Below the pieces are notes generated by a model, which was given only the letters and a program-made list of their open reading frames with translations, was not told the DNA's origin and did not search any database. From positions 1 through 64,000 of the forward strand of contig CAZUCC010000023.1 of NCBI GenBank assembly GCA_964619065.1: a stretch of 64,000 nt of DNA, in the 5' to 3' direction. The first letter of the stretch is position 1. Each line of letters starts with the position of its first letter. A program made the position numbers and the translations under genes. Source of the stretch: JANXUC01 sp964619065. GTDB lineage: Bacteria; Acidobacteriota; Terriglobia; Terriglobales; Acidobacteriaceae. Of this stretch, positions 53,674-62,964 are shown one piece after another.

Positions 53674-55284
53674 ATGCATGCACTCGAGATCCATTACGTT
53701 GAGCTGATTCTCATCCTTCTGCTGGTGTTCGTCGTCGGATTTGGAGTGCTCGCTCGCAAGTTGAACACTCCTTATCCCATCATTCTGGTCATCGCTGGTT
53801 TGGTGCTGAGCTTGCTCCCGGGGATGCCACGCATCTCCCTCAATCCAGACCTGGTCTTTCTTGGATTTTTGCCTCCCCTCCTTTTTTCGGCCGCTTTTGC
53901 CACCTCGTGGCGCGAATTTCAGCACAACCTGGTCAGTATTTTCTTTCTGGCGTTTGGTCTGGTGGGTTTCACCGTGGTCGGCGTCGCTGCAGCCGCACAC
54001 TGGATTCTTCCCGGCTTTGACTGGAGATCTGGCCTCGTGCTGGGTGCTGTGGTGGCGACAACCGACGCTGTGGCAGCAACCGCGATCGGCCGTAACCTCG
54101 GCCTGCCCAAACGCATTATCGACATTCTGGAGGGCGAGAGCTTGGTCAACGACGCCAGCGGCCTGCTGGCGCTGGAATTTACCGTTGCGCTCGTCGTCAG
54201 CGGAGAGAGTCCGACGGTTGTGGCTGGGGCGACTCGTCTTCTCTATTTGGTGTTCGGCGGTATTGGCCTCGGCTTGTTAATTGGCCGCTTTGTGAACTGG
54301 TTGGAGCAGCACATCAATGATGCTCCCATTGAAATAACCATCAGCATCGTAACGCCTTTCGTCGCCTATCTTGCAGCAGAAAGCGTGCACTCCTCCGGCG
54401 TGTTAGCCACGGTCGCTTGCGGACTCTATTTGGGACGAAAAAGCGTGCGCGCTTTTTCTCTCGAAGCTCGCTTGGAGGGCAGGGCCGTTTGGCGCACCCT
54501 GACGTTTATCTTGAACGGAATTCTATTTGTAGTTCTCGGGCTGCAGCTTCCCACAATTCTGGCGAGTATTAAGAGTTTGAGCTTAAAAGGATTGCTGTTC
54601 AGCGGAGCAATTTTCACGGCACTGGTCATTGCCCTGCGGCTGATTTGGATTTTTCCCGGCACCTATATGGCCCGTTGGATTCGCAGGCACTGGCTGGGCC
54701 ACACTGACGAAATGCCTCCAGCTCGCGGAATTTTTGTTGTGGGATGGACGGGGATGCGCGGGGCCGTGGCGCTGGCGGCCGCCATTTCTTTGCCCGAAAC
54801 GCTCGACAGCGGAGCGCCGTTTCCGCAACGCAGCGAAATTGTGTTTCTCACTTTTTGCGTTATTTTTGTGACGCTGGTGCTGCAGGGGCTCACGCTGCCC
54901 TGGGTGATTCGACGCCTTGGACTCGCAGGTATTCCGGAGGAGACGCGCGAAGAAGAACATGCACGCCGCATCATGATCGAGGCAGCGCTGAAACATCTGC
55001 AGGAGATCAGCGAGAGAGATGGAGAACAATTTCGGCCGATCTATGACGATCTCGCAGTCCACTATCAGCGGCGCCTGGCAGCCCTCACCAGTAGCGAAAA
55101 GGCGGAGGAAGGCGGGACCATGACGGACCACCACGGGCAGTATTTAAGACTTGACAGAGAACTCAGAAAAGCTGAGTTTGCCACCGCAATCAAGCTGCGC
55201 GATCAGAACCGGATCAACGACGAACTGCTCCGCAAGCTGCAGCGAGAGCTGGATTTGGCCGAAGCGCGAGCGAGAAACGTGTAA
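53674..55284 (+). CDS. CPA1-family Na+/H+ (or K+/H+) antiporter
   Basis: About 12 membrane helices. GAVVATTDAVAATAIGRNLGLPKRIIDILEGESLVNDASGLLALEF is the transport-site signature (T-D-A-V and N-D of CPA1). GILFVVLGLQLP and WTGMRGAVALAAAISLPETL are also typical. The cytosolic C-terminal tail (about 430-536) is predicted coiled coil: QRELDLAEARA. ATG at 53674 is chosen over a GTG at 53656. Confidence 0.92.
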   Translation: MHALEIHYVELILILLLVFVVGFGVLARKLNTPYPIILVIAGLVLSLLPGMPRISLNPDLVFLGFLPPLLFSAAFATSWREFQHNLVSIFFLAFGLVGFTVVGVAAAAHWILPGFDWRSGLVLGAVVATTDAVAATAIGRNLGLPKRIIDILEGESLVNDASGLLALEFTVALVVSGESPTVVAGATRLLYLVFGGIGLGLLIGRFVNWLEQHINDAPIEITISIVTPFVAYLAAESVHSSGVLATVACGLYLGRKSVRAFSLEARLEGRAVWRTLTFILNGILFVVLGLQLPTILASIKSLSLKGLLFSGAIFTALVIALRLIWIFPGTYMARWIRRHWLGHTDEMPPARGIFVVGWTGMRGAVALAAAISLPETLDSGAPFPQRSEIVFLTFCVIFVTLVLQGLTLPWVIRRLGLAGIPEETREEEHARRIMIEAALKHLQEISERDGEQFRPIYDDLAVHYQRRLAALTSSEKAEEGGTMTDHHGQYLRLDRELRKAEFATAIKLRDQNRINDELLRKLQRELDLAEARARNV

Positions 55285-55292
55285 ATTCAATT

Positions 55293-55559
55293 TTACTGAG
55301 GCTTCGTCTTGTCCTCGACCTTGGCCGCGCCTTCCTTTGTTTCCTTCGCGACTTTGTGAGTTGCTTTTTTGGTCGTCTTTTTCACCGCATGCCCAGTCTT
55401 CTTAGCAGCTTTCTTCGTGGCTTTCCCTGTGTCCTTGGCCGCTTCTTTGACTTCAGAACCGGCTTTCTTCATGTCTTCCTTTGCATCGGTCTGCGAGAAC
55501 GCTGCGAGCGGTGCCATAAGAAGCAGGCTCAAACAGAATTTGTGTGTGAATGTGCGCAT
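55293..55559 (-). CDS. small secreted Lys/Ala/Thr-rich protein
   Basis: 88 residues. ATG at 55559 follows GAGGAG at 9 nt. A signal peptide (about 1-22, ending LAAFSQ) precedes a low-complexity part built of KxAKK/KKxTKK units (KDTGKATKKAAKKTGHAVKKTTKK). It resembles LEA or histone H1-like proteins; such composition can reflect cell-envelope or stress roles, but nothing specific is shown. It converges with the antiporter gene (8-nt gap). Confidence 0.6.
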   Translation of the reverse strand: MRTFTHKFCLSLLLMAPLAAFSQTDAKEDMKKAGSEVKEAAKDTGKATKKAAKKTGHAVKKTTKKATHKVAKETKEGAAKVEDKTKPQ

Positions 55560-55774
55560 AGTTGTGAATCTCCTCAAGTTCTTGGATGCGAAATTGCCTC
55601 GGCGTGTAGCCATGGCATACGTACGCAATAAGAAGTACCACAGCGAGAGTCTCAAAAATAAAAAATCTGCGAAGCAACCCCTTGAGCGATTCTGCAACCT
55701 AGACTCTATAAAGTCACACCGGAACCGAGAAAGCTCTACCGTGCTAGTATCTCAATTGTCTTTTCACCAATTTC

Positions 55775-57880
55775 ATGCCCTCCCGCCGACGATTCCTCAG
55801 TCAGACAGCCGCACTTGCGCTAACTCCCCTGGGAACCTCCGCTGCCACAGATGTCCACACTGCGCCCTCCGCCTCAATCACGGGCACGGTGAGCCTGTGT
55901 GGAGAATGGCTGTTTCGCACCGATCCGGGAGCCGTCCTGACCAGCGAGCAAGGGGCTGCAACCAACGCCACTATCGGTGTGTGGAACAAGGTGAAAATCC
56001 CTCACACGTGGCAAATTGAGCCCGGCTCGGTGGATTTTCGCGGCATTGCCTGGTATCGACGGTCCTTCGATGTTCCCACCGCTTGGCGCGATTGTGCGGT
56101 ACGAATTGAATTCGAGGCCGTTTTTCATACCGCTACGGTTTGGATCAACGGACAATTGGCCGGAGAACACCTGCGCAAAGGCTATACAGCTTTCACTCTG
56201 GATATTACGCATCTGTTGCACTGGGGCCAGTCCAACACGATTGCGGTCCGTGTGGATAGCGCCTTCAATGAACACATGCTCCCCCGAGGACGTTCCAGCG
56301 ACTGGGCACATGATGGAGGCATCTTTCGCCCGGTTCAACTCCTCGCGACGCCCAAAACCTTTGTGGAGCGCGTTGCTATCGAGGCAGTCCCCGATCCTGC
56401 CAGCCAAGAAGGGAAATTAACCTTCATCGTATACATTAAGAATACAAGTTCAATACACTGGAAAGGCATGGCTTCGTTCCGTGTCCTGGAAGACGCTAAC
56501 GATGCGGAAGTGTTGAGCCAGCCGCTCAATGGACCTCTCTCCGTTGCGGCGTCCACGACTCTGACGGTCCCGATTCAAGCGACTCTGCCCAAGGCAAAAT
56601 TTTGGCATTTCGATCATCCCAATCTGTACCGGCTTGAGTTTTCGATCGCTAACGAACACGAGCGCCACGAGTTCACAACGACGTTTGGGATACGACAGCT
56701 CTCCGTGAAAGACAGCGGCTTCTACTTGAACGGCGAGCGTGTTCGACTGATGGGTGTCGAGCGCATGGCGGGCAGCAATCCGAACTTCGGCATGGCGGAG
56801 CCCGAAGAATGGATCGCGCACGATCACGACGACATGAAGTATTTGAACTGCGTCTTCTCGCGCGTTCATTGGCCGCAGGATCGGCGCGTCCTCGATTACT
56901 GCGACCGTCACGGCATCCTGATGCAAGTCGAGGTCCCCGCTTGGGGCTGGGACACGTTCAGAGGCATGCAATCCGAGCCCGACGCTGACATTCTGGAAAA
57001 CGGCCTCGAGCAATTGCGGGAAATGGTGGCGCGCGATCGCAACCACCCTTGCGTCGTGGCTTGGGGACTATGCAATGAAATCGCCGGCCAGAATCCTCCT
57101 GCCTACCAGTTCGCTAAACACCTGCTGGAAGAAGCGAAAAAGCTGGATCCGAATCGGCTATGTTCCTACGCTTCGAATTCCTTGGCCGAGACTCCGGATC
57201 GCGACGTGGCCGGCCTCATGGATTTCATCGAAACCAACGAATACTACGGGAGCTGGGCTCCGGGATCGGCCGAAGACGTCGCACGCCACCTGGATCAGCT
57301 TCACGCCGCATTTCCGGGCAAGCCCGTGGTCGTTTCAGAATATGGATACTGTGCCTGCACTGCCGACCGCCCTGAGGGCGATGGCCATCGGATGGAGATT
57401 CTTCGAAGTCACGATGCAGCCATCCGCTCAAAGGATTTCATGGGCGGAGCGATTTTCTTTTGCTACAACGACTACCGTACGCACGTCGGTGATCACGGCA
57501 TTGGAGCATTACAACAGCGGATCCACGGCGTTGTCGACATTTATGGCAGTCCGAAATCTTCTTACAAAGCCCTGCGCGACGAGTCGGGCCCCATCGAATC
57601 CGTATCGGTCACAAACGACCACAACACTTTCCACATACGTTTAACGACACGTCGCGATCTGCCTATGTACACGCTGCGAGGTTACAACGTACGTGGGATA
57701 TTTCACAGCGTAGGCGACATCCCCTACGAACAGGAAGACGTGGAACTACCAGAGATTCCCGCTGGCGGTGCCGTACAGGTTGAGCTTAAGTTTGTTGAGC
57801 CCAGCGTGCCACTGCATATCAGATTTGAGGTGCTGCGCCCCACAGGCTTTTCGGCCTATTCCTGGGACTGGAAGCCTTAA
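55775..57880 (+). CDS. glycoside hydrolase family 2 enzyme, Tat-type signal
   Basis: 701 residues. A twin-arginine-like start (SRRRFLSQTAALALTP) suggests export. A jelly-roll sugar-binding domain (about 40-200, GEWLFRTDPG, WYRRSFDVP, VWINGQLAGEH) and an Ig-like domain precede the TIM barrel. The acid/base Glu435 is in LCNEIAG; the nucleophile Glu522 is in VVSEYGYC. VERMAGSNPNFGMAEPEEW marks the barrel entrance. Beta-galactosidase, beta-glucuronidase or beta-mannosidase specificity cannot be fixed. Facing a KDG/KDPG cluster, glucuronidase is attractive but inferred. Confidence 0.88.
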   Translation: MPSRRRFLSQTAALALTPLGTSAATDVHTAPSASITGTVSLCGEWLFRTDPGAVLTSEQGAATNATIGVWNKVKIPHTWQIEPGSVDFRGIAWYRRSFDVPTAWRDCAVRIEFEAVFHTATVWINGQLAGEHLRKGYTAFTLDITHLLHWGQSNTIAVRVDSAFNEHMLPRGRSSDWAHDGGIFRPVQLLATPKTFVERVAIEAVPDPASQEGKLTFIVYIKNTSSIHWKGMASFRVLEDANDAEVLSQPLNGPLSVAASTTLTVPIQATLPKAKFWHFDHPNLYRLEFSIANEHERHEFTTTFGIRQLSVKDSGFYLNGERVRLMGVERMAGSNPNFGMAEPEEWIAHDHDDMKYLNCVFSRVHWPQDRRVLDYCDRHGILMQVEVPAWGWDTFRGMQSEPDADILENGLEQLREMVARDRNHPCVVAWGLCNEIAGQNPPAYQFAKHLLEEAKKLDPNRLCSYASNSLAETPDRDVAGLMDFIETNEYYGSWAPGSAEDVARHLDQLHAAFPGKPVVVSEYGYCACTADRPEGDGHRMEILRSHDAAIRSKDFMGGAIFFCYNDYRTHVGDHGIGALQQRIHGVVDIYGSPKSSYKALRDESGPIESVSVTNDHNTFHIRLTTRRDLPMYTLRGYNVRGIFHSVGDIPYEQEDVELPEIPAGGAVQVELKFVEPSVPLHIRFEVLRPTGFSAYSWDWKP

Positions 57881-57904
57881 TTCCGGCTGGTCCCAAAGCT
57901 GCGT

Positions 57905-58873
57905 TCACGGTTGGGGTAACCCCAACGTCTTCGACCGGTCAATAACCCATTGCGGAAACACGGGAGATCCGAGCGGAGGCTTGCCCAGGGTCACGGCCCA
58001 GTGGTCGACCCACCCGGTGCCTTCCTCGCCAACGTAAGTGTCAGGCAGGCCATAGGCCTGATCACCGAGAGCGTCTTCGAGCGTGATGAAGCGATACCCT
58101 CGTTTGCGCATGAGCTCGATCAGCTCTCCGATATGGTCGGCCTCCAGTTGATTGCCGTGCAGTAGCAGAATCTGCTTCGGCTCATAGCCAATCGTCTGTT
58201 TTGCAAGCTGCTCCGTGTAGGCAAACATGGTGTCGCTGTACTCGAGATAGCTTTCTGTGAGCTGCTGTTGCAGGGCCGTATCTCCTCGTCTCTTGGCATC
58301 TTCGTAGACCCCGGCATACATCCAGTCCCATGCGTCCAGAGTCACGGGAGCAATGTGGTAACCTCGTCCGACGAGAAACGCCTCAGCTTCGCGCCGGGTT
58401 ACAAGGTCGCGGCCCGTGTCCAGAAACGGATGCCGGAAGTAGCGGAGCTTCATGTTGTGCTCCGCAAGCAGTATGCGAGTCACGCTTTCGCCCTGAACCA
58501 CATCGTCCTCCCAGGCCTTCAATCCCACTTGGTTCAAGGAGAGATGACTGAATGTGTGATTGCCCAGTTCCAACCCATAGTCGAGCCACATCCTGAGTGC
58601 TTTAATCCGCTCATCGACTTCACCAGGCTTGTAGAGTTTCTTCTCGTTGACGAACCCAACTGCGGGTACCTTCTTATCCCGGAGCGTGGTCAGCAATTTC
58701 GTGGTCATCTCGGTGATCGTCGCCGCAGTCATAGAGTTCGCGGAGCCGGCGGGCAAGTCATCAATCGTGATGGCAACCTGGCGATCCGGTGGCTTCTGTG
58801 CCTTCGCTGGTGCGGGGGCGAAAAAAATACACAACACACAAGTGATGACGGCAAGCTTCGGCAGCAGTTTCAT
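57905..58873 (-). CDS. polysaccharide deacetylase (NodB-like)
   Basis: 322 residues. A signal peptide (about 1-25) precedes the NodB-type domain: catalytic/metal Asp38-Asp39 in AITIDDLP and HxxxH at His106/His110 in GNHTFSHL. ATG at 58873 has GGAGG at 8 nt. It probably removes acetyl groups from N-acetylated or acetylated glycans. It is the last gene of the minus-strand group and converges on the GH2 gene. Confidence 0.88.
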   Translation of the reverse strand: MKLLPKLAVITCVLCIFFAPAPAKAQKPPDRQVAITIDDLPAGSANSMTAATITEMTTKLLTTLRDKKVPAVGFVNEKKLYKPGEVDERIKALRMWLDYGLELGNHTFSHLSLNQVGLKAWEDDVVQGESVTRILLAEHNMKLRYFRHPFLDTGRDLVTRREAEAFLVGRGYHIAPVTLDAWDWMYAGVYEDAKRRGDTALQQQLTESYLEYSDTMFAYTEQLAKQTIGYEPKQILLLHGNQLEADHIGELIELMRKRGYRFITLEDALGDQAYGLPDTYVGEEGTGWVDHWAVTLGKPPLGSPVFPQWVIDRSKTLGLPQP

Positions 58874-58915
58874 GAGAGGGGCCTCCGGAAGATTGAAAGA
58901 TATTTGGAACACGCA

Positions 58916-59896
58916 CTACTTCACAATCGGGGAACAACAAGGTTTGCGAACGGGCGTTGGCTCCATGAGTTCCGCTCGCGTGAAGTTCGGATCATAGAGG
59001 TTCAGTTGCCACTTCCCATCGCGGCCAATTTCCGGCTTTTCGGAAGGCTTCTTTCCGCGTTTCAAGACTGTTTGGTAAGCGGCTTTCACGCCAGGAACTC
59101 CCAGGGCGAAATGGTGCATGACGCCAAGGTCCTGTGGTGAAGGGTTGTGCACATTCAACATATACTCGAGCCAGTCCGTGCCTTCGGGTACCTGCATGTC
59201 CACCCAGTCGGTATCTTTGTCGTTCATCCCCCCGTGCCAGGTCTCGTGGAAGCCAAGGATGTCCTTATAGAAGCTGTCTGCTTTGGCTCGGTCCTGAATC
59301 ACAACTCCCAGATGGATAATGCGCTGAGATATCCGGGTATCGGGAAGAAACTTGCCGAAATTACGGCTGTGCAGAGATCCCGGCATGAACTGCACAAACT
59401 CCACATCGTGCCCGTCAGGATCGAAAACATCGAAGCCCCGGTTTCCGTCCAGCATTGGCTCGAGTTTCTCCGGCACCTTAACCCCACGACTGGCTAGATA
59501 AGCACGCATCTGTTCGACGTCCGTGGTCTCAAAGGAAATATGGGATAGGCGATCTTGCTTTGGATCGGTAAGCTCGGGGAAGACTTCGATGTACTGGTGA
59601 TCGTTGACTTTGAAATAGGTCAGCAACAGCTTTCCGGGAGGATCGTCGACGGTGAATGGCTCTTGAAAACCGAGAACGCCGCCGTAGAATTTGCGTGCCG
59701 CTTCAAGGTTGTCCGTTCTCAATCCGATGTGAGCGACACCAACAATGGGAGGGCGCGTGACGGGTTGAACTGTCGCCGGCTTGCTAGGTTCCGAGCCGGA
59801 GGCCGGTTGCAGTGTAGATTGTGTATGACAACCAATGAAGCCAAAGCAAGCGGTAATCAGCAAGGCAACGAAGGTCATACCAGAAGTTCGTTTCAT
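58916..59896 (-). CDS. lipoprotein with two VOC (glyoxalase-like) domains
   Basis: 326 residues. ATG at 59896 follows AGGAAGGA and gives a lipoprotein signal ending FGFIGC. Two VOC modules follow: VGVAHIGLRTDNLEAARKFYGGVLGF and QRIIHLGVVIQDRAKADSFYKDILGF. Repeated H/E positions suggest a metal site. Substrate unknown. The frame upstream to 60001 overlaps the TlpA-like gene and is rejected. Confidence 0.78.
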   Translation of the reverse strand: MKRTSGMTFVALLITACFGFIGCHTQSTLQPASGSEPSKPATVQPVTRPPIVGVAHIGLRTDNLEAARKFYGGVLGFQEPFTVDDPPGKLLLTYFKVNDHQYIEVFPELTDPKQDRLSHISFETTDVEQMRAYLASRGVKVPEKLEPMLDGNRGFDVFDPDGHDVEFVQFMPGSLHSRNFGKFLPDTRISQRIIHLGVVIQDRAKADSFYKDILGFHETWHGGMNDKDTDWVDMQVPEGTDWLEYMLNVHNPSPQDLGVMHHFALGVPGVKAAYQTVLKRGKKPSEKPEIGRDGKWQLNLYDPNFTRAELMEPTPVRKPCCSPIVK

Positions 59897-59951
59897 AGCA
59901 ATCCTTCCTAGGCTTTTTCTTTTAAGCGGGAGCGGACACAGCATCGCGATT

Positions 59952-61136
59952 TCACTGATCGGGAGAACTCTTCCAATACGCTTGATGTCCGATATAGTCA
60001 TCGTCCGCCAGGTTGGCGATAATTAAGCGCCGCACTTCCAGTGGATTGATCGAGCCCTGCCGCTTATAAACCACGGTCCCATCTGGCCGAATCAGCATGG
60101 TGTAAGGGACTGCCGCATTCCACTCCGAATCGAACGCCCCCATCAGCGCATAGATATCGGTCGACCCCAGCACCAGGTTGCGGCTGGTAGCATGCTGTTT
60201 CTTCAGCGCGGAAAGCACTCCCGCCTTCTCATCGGGGTAGTTGATGCTGACCGTGACCAGCTCAAACGCGCGACGCCCATACATTCGTTGCATGGTCTCA
60301 AGTTTTGCAAACTCTTCCACGCAGGGGCTGCACCAGGTCGCCCAGAAATCCACCAACAGGAGTTTGCCGGTGGAATTTTTTCGCAGCGCTTTCAACTCTT
60401 CGGCGCTCACCGGTTTGACGTCAACCGGCCGATTTTCAATCTCCGCCATCTCCTCTTTAACATCCTCCACTTTGGAAAACCACTTCGTGGAGCAACCGAC
60501 GGATGGAGTATGGGAAACGGGGACCGGTTTGCCGGAGAGAAGAGCCTCGATGGCGTCCCGCGCGTCGCGTTTGGTAACTAGAGGCTCGCGCGGATTATTG
60601 TCCACCCGGCCTTCATATTGGAGCTTCCGCGCCGAATCAAAAATAAAAAGGTGAGGAGTCGCGGTTGGCCCGTACGCGCGGGAGACGCTTTGCGTCTCAC
60701 CGTCGTACAAATAAGGAAAATTAAAGCGGCGATAAGCCGCCCGAATCTTCATCTCCTCCAAGGAGTCGCTAACATCCGTATAGCCCATCTCATCGAGCCG
60801 CACGGTTTTGGGACTGTTAGGCTCGATGGCCACCAAAGCCACGCTCCGGTCCCGGTAGTCTGATGCGAGCTTTTTGATTCTGCTCTCGTAGAGCTGCGCA
60901 GTGGGACAGTGATTGCAAGTGAAAGCTACAACCAGCACCTTGCTTTCGGCATAGTCCTTGAGGCAGTGCGTCTTATCGTCGATTCCGAGGAGGCAGAAGT
61001 CAGGGGCGGGAGCACCAATCGAAAGTGTAGGCGGGCCTGGTTCGTCACTACCAGCGGCAGGTAACGCGAGAAGAGCCACGAATATCAGGCAAGCAATTCG
61101 ACAAGACATGTTCAGCCTCCAATTCGACTTTTTCAC
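59952..61136 (-). CDS. exported protein with two thioredoxin-fold domains
   Basis: 394 residues. Signal peptide (about 1-29). The first domain is AhpC/TlpA-like with Cys74 and Cys77 in FTCNHC. The second is a classical TlpA-type thioredoxin with Cys269/Cys272 in WATWCSPC. Fused domains with different CxxC pairs suggest a thiol relay in the periplasm. ATG at 61136 or 61109. It lies 10 nt after eda although no metabolic link is evident. Confidence 0.8.
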   Translation of the reverse strand: MKKSNWRLNMSCRIACLIFVALLALPAAGSDEPGPPTLSIGAPAPDFCLLGIDDKTHCLKDYAESKVLVVAFTCNHCPTAQLYESRIKKLASDYRDRSVALVAIEPNSPKTVRLDEMGYTDVSDSLEEMKIRAAYRRFNFPYLYDGETQSVSRAYGPTATPHLFIFDSARKLQYEGRVDNNPREPLVTKRDARDAIEALLSGKPVPVSHTPSVGCSTKWFSKVEDVKEEMAEIENRPVDVKPVSAEELKALRKNSTGKLLLVDFWATWCSPCVEEFAKLETMQRMYGRRAFELVTVSINYPDEKAGVLSALKKQHATSRNLVLGSTDIYALMGAFDSEWNAAVPYTMLIRPDGTVVYKRQGSINPLEVRRLIIANLADDDYIGHQAYWKSSPDQ

Positions 61137-61145
61137 TATCCACCC

Positions 61146-61829
61146 CTACCCTTTATGGTTTGGCTCCGCAGGCGTAAGTTTTTTGCGCCGCGCCGAACCC
61201 ACCGCTTCCACCAGCGCTTTGGCCGCGTCAATAATCTTCTGCGAATCGCCCTTGCGAAGCGCGGCCGCATTGACCAGATCCGACCCCACCCCCAACGCAA
61301 AAGCGCCAGCCATTATGTATTCCGCGGCGTTGGCCAAGTAGACGCCGCCAGTCGGAATCAGGCCAACTGTTGGGAACGGCCCCTTGAGGGATCGCAGGTA
61401 CCCCGGACCTCCCACGTTACCGCAGGGAAATATCTTGACGAGCCGGGCGCCCTCCGTGCAGGCACTCATCAGTTCTGTCGGAGTCAGAGCGCCAGGAATC
61501 GACAACTTACCCCGCGCCCTGGCGGCCCGCATGACTGGAATCGACAAGCCCGGGCTAACGAGAAATTCTGCTCCAGCGTCCAAACAACTTTCGGCCTGTT
61601 CGGCAGTTAGAACCGTACCGGCGCCAGCCAGCACTCTACTCCCGTAGTGTTCGACAACATGACGGATCACACCGGGAGCATCCGGCACGGTCATGGTTAT
61701 TTCGACAATTGGAATTCCTCCGGCGCAAATCGCCCCCACGGCCTGCCGGGCTTCCTCAACCGTAGCGGCGCGCACCACCGGAATAATGCCGATCTCACCG
61801 ATCCTCTGTGCAACTTCTTCAATAGTCAT
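61146..61829 (-). CDS. eda: 2-dehydro-3-deoxy-phosphogluconate (KDPG) aldolase
   Basis: Cleaves KDPG to pyruvate and glyceraldehyde-3-phosphate. Schiff-base Lys132 in LVKIFPCGNVGG and Glu43 in IVEITMT are present, with AGAGTVL and FLVSPG. ATG at 61829 is preferred over a TTG at 61871. The kinase gene upstream ends at 61861. The length is 227 residues. Together with the adjacent KDG kinase it completes the distal hexuronate/Entner-Doudoroff route. Confidence 0.93.
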   Translation of the reverse strand: MTIEEVAQRIGEIGIIPVVRAATVEEARQAVGAICAGGIPIVEITMTVPDAPGVIRHVVEHYGSRVLAGAGTVLTAEQAESCLDAGAEFLVSPGLSIPVMRAARARGKLSIPGALTPTELMSACTEGARLVKIFPCGNVGGPGYLRSLKGPFPTVGLIPTGGVYLANAAEYIMAGAFALGVGSDLVNAAALRKGDSQKIIDAAKALVEAVGSARRKKLTPAEPNHKG

Positions 61830-61860
61830 GTTTCGTCCCAAATCTCGAAATGTCGGTTTC

Positions 61861-62961
61861 TCAGCGGGCAATCCGGGCTGATTGCGACTTCATTACTTGC
61901 AGTACTTCTTGCAGGGTCGCCATGCTGGTGTCGCCTGCGGTTGTCATAGCCAAGGCACCATGCGCGGCGCCACACTCAACAGCCCATTGCGGGTCTTGCC
62001 CAGTCAGGAAACCATAAATCAAACCGGAGGCGAATGAGTCTCCGCCACCCACGCGGTCATAGATTTCCAGTTTTTCGCGAACTGGAGCTTGAAAGAACTT
62101 ACCGTTGCAGAAACAGACCGCGCCCCAGTCATTCACGGTCGCAGTCCTGGCATTCCGCAATGTGGTGGCGATGACTTTCAGATTGGGAAAATCGCGAACC
62201 ACTCTTTCCATCATGCGCTGGAAGTTGAGTGGGTCAAGTTTGGAGTGGCTTTCGTTGACCCCATCCACGGGAAAACCCAGCGCGGCAGTGAAGTCCTCTT
62301 CGTTCCCGAGCATCACATCGACCAACGGCGCGAGCAAGCGGTTGACCTCTTGTGCTTTGGTTTTGCCACCAATGGATTTCCATAACGATGGACGATAGTT
62401 CAGATCATAGGAAACGACGCTTCCGGCGCGTTTCGCGGCTTCCATGGCCTCCATGGCGACTAAGGGAGCGGTTTCCGAAAGCGCACAATAGATGCCTCCC
62501 GTGTGAAACCAGCGCACACCTTCCTTGACCAAGATCCGTTCCCAGTCAATGTCTCCGGGCTTCATCTGCGAGATCGCTGTGTGCCCGCGGTCGGAACAAC
62601 CTTGAGCAGCGCGAACACCAAAACCGCGTTCGGTGAAATTCAATCCGTTGCGCACACTGCGCCCAACTCCGTCGAACGGAACCCAGCGAAGGTGACGTAG
62701 GTTGACACCGCCCTGGAGCATCAAATCCTCCACGAGACGGCCAACCGCATTGTCGGCTAACGCCGTAACGACGGCCGTGTTCATGCCGAAGCAGCGCCTC
62801 AACCCTCGCGCCACGTTGTATTCTCCACCGCCCTCCCACGCATGGAACTGGCGCGTAGTCGCAACCCTGCCCTCACCCGGGTCCAGACGCAGCATGACCT
62901 CGCCCAAACTGACCATGTCCCATTCGCACTGCTCTTTCGGTTTGATATTCAGTTCAGCCAT
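61861..62961 (-). CDS. kdgK: 2-keto-3-deoxygluconate kinase (PfkB family)
   Basis: 366 residues. GEVMLRLDPGEGRVATTRQFHAWEGGGEYNVARGLRRCFG and DRVGGGDSFASGLIYGFL are family motifs. Phosphorylates KDG to KDPG for eda, 31 nt downstream. It starts 3 nt after the MFS stop. KDG specificity rests on the eda neighbour. Confidence 0.9.
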   Translation of the reverse strand: MAELNIKPKEQCEWDMVSLGEVMLRLDPGEGRVATTRQFHAWEGGGEYNVARGLRRCFGMNTAVVTALADNAVGRLVEDLMLQGGVNLRHLRWVPFDGVGRSVRNGLNFTERGFGVRAAQGCSDRGHTAISQMKPGDIDWERILVKEGVRWFHTGGIYCALSETAPLVAMEAMEAAKRAGSVVSYDLNYRPSLWKSIGGKTKAQEVNRLLAPLVDVMLGNEEDFTAALGFPVDGVNESHSKLDPLNFQRMMERVVRDFPNLKVIATTLRNARTATVNDWGAVCFCNGKFFQAPVREKLEIYDRVGGGDSFASGLIYGFLTGQDPQWAVECGAAHGALAMTTAGDTSMATLQEVLQVMKSQSARIAR

Positions 62962-62964
62962 AGT

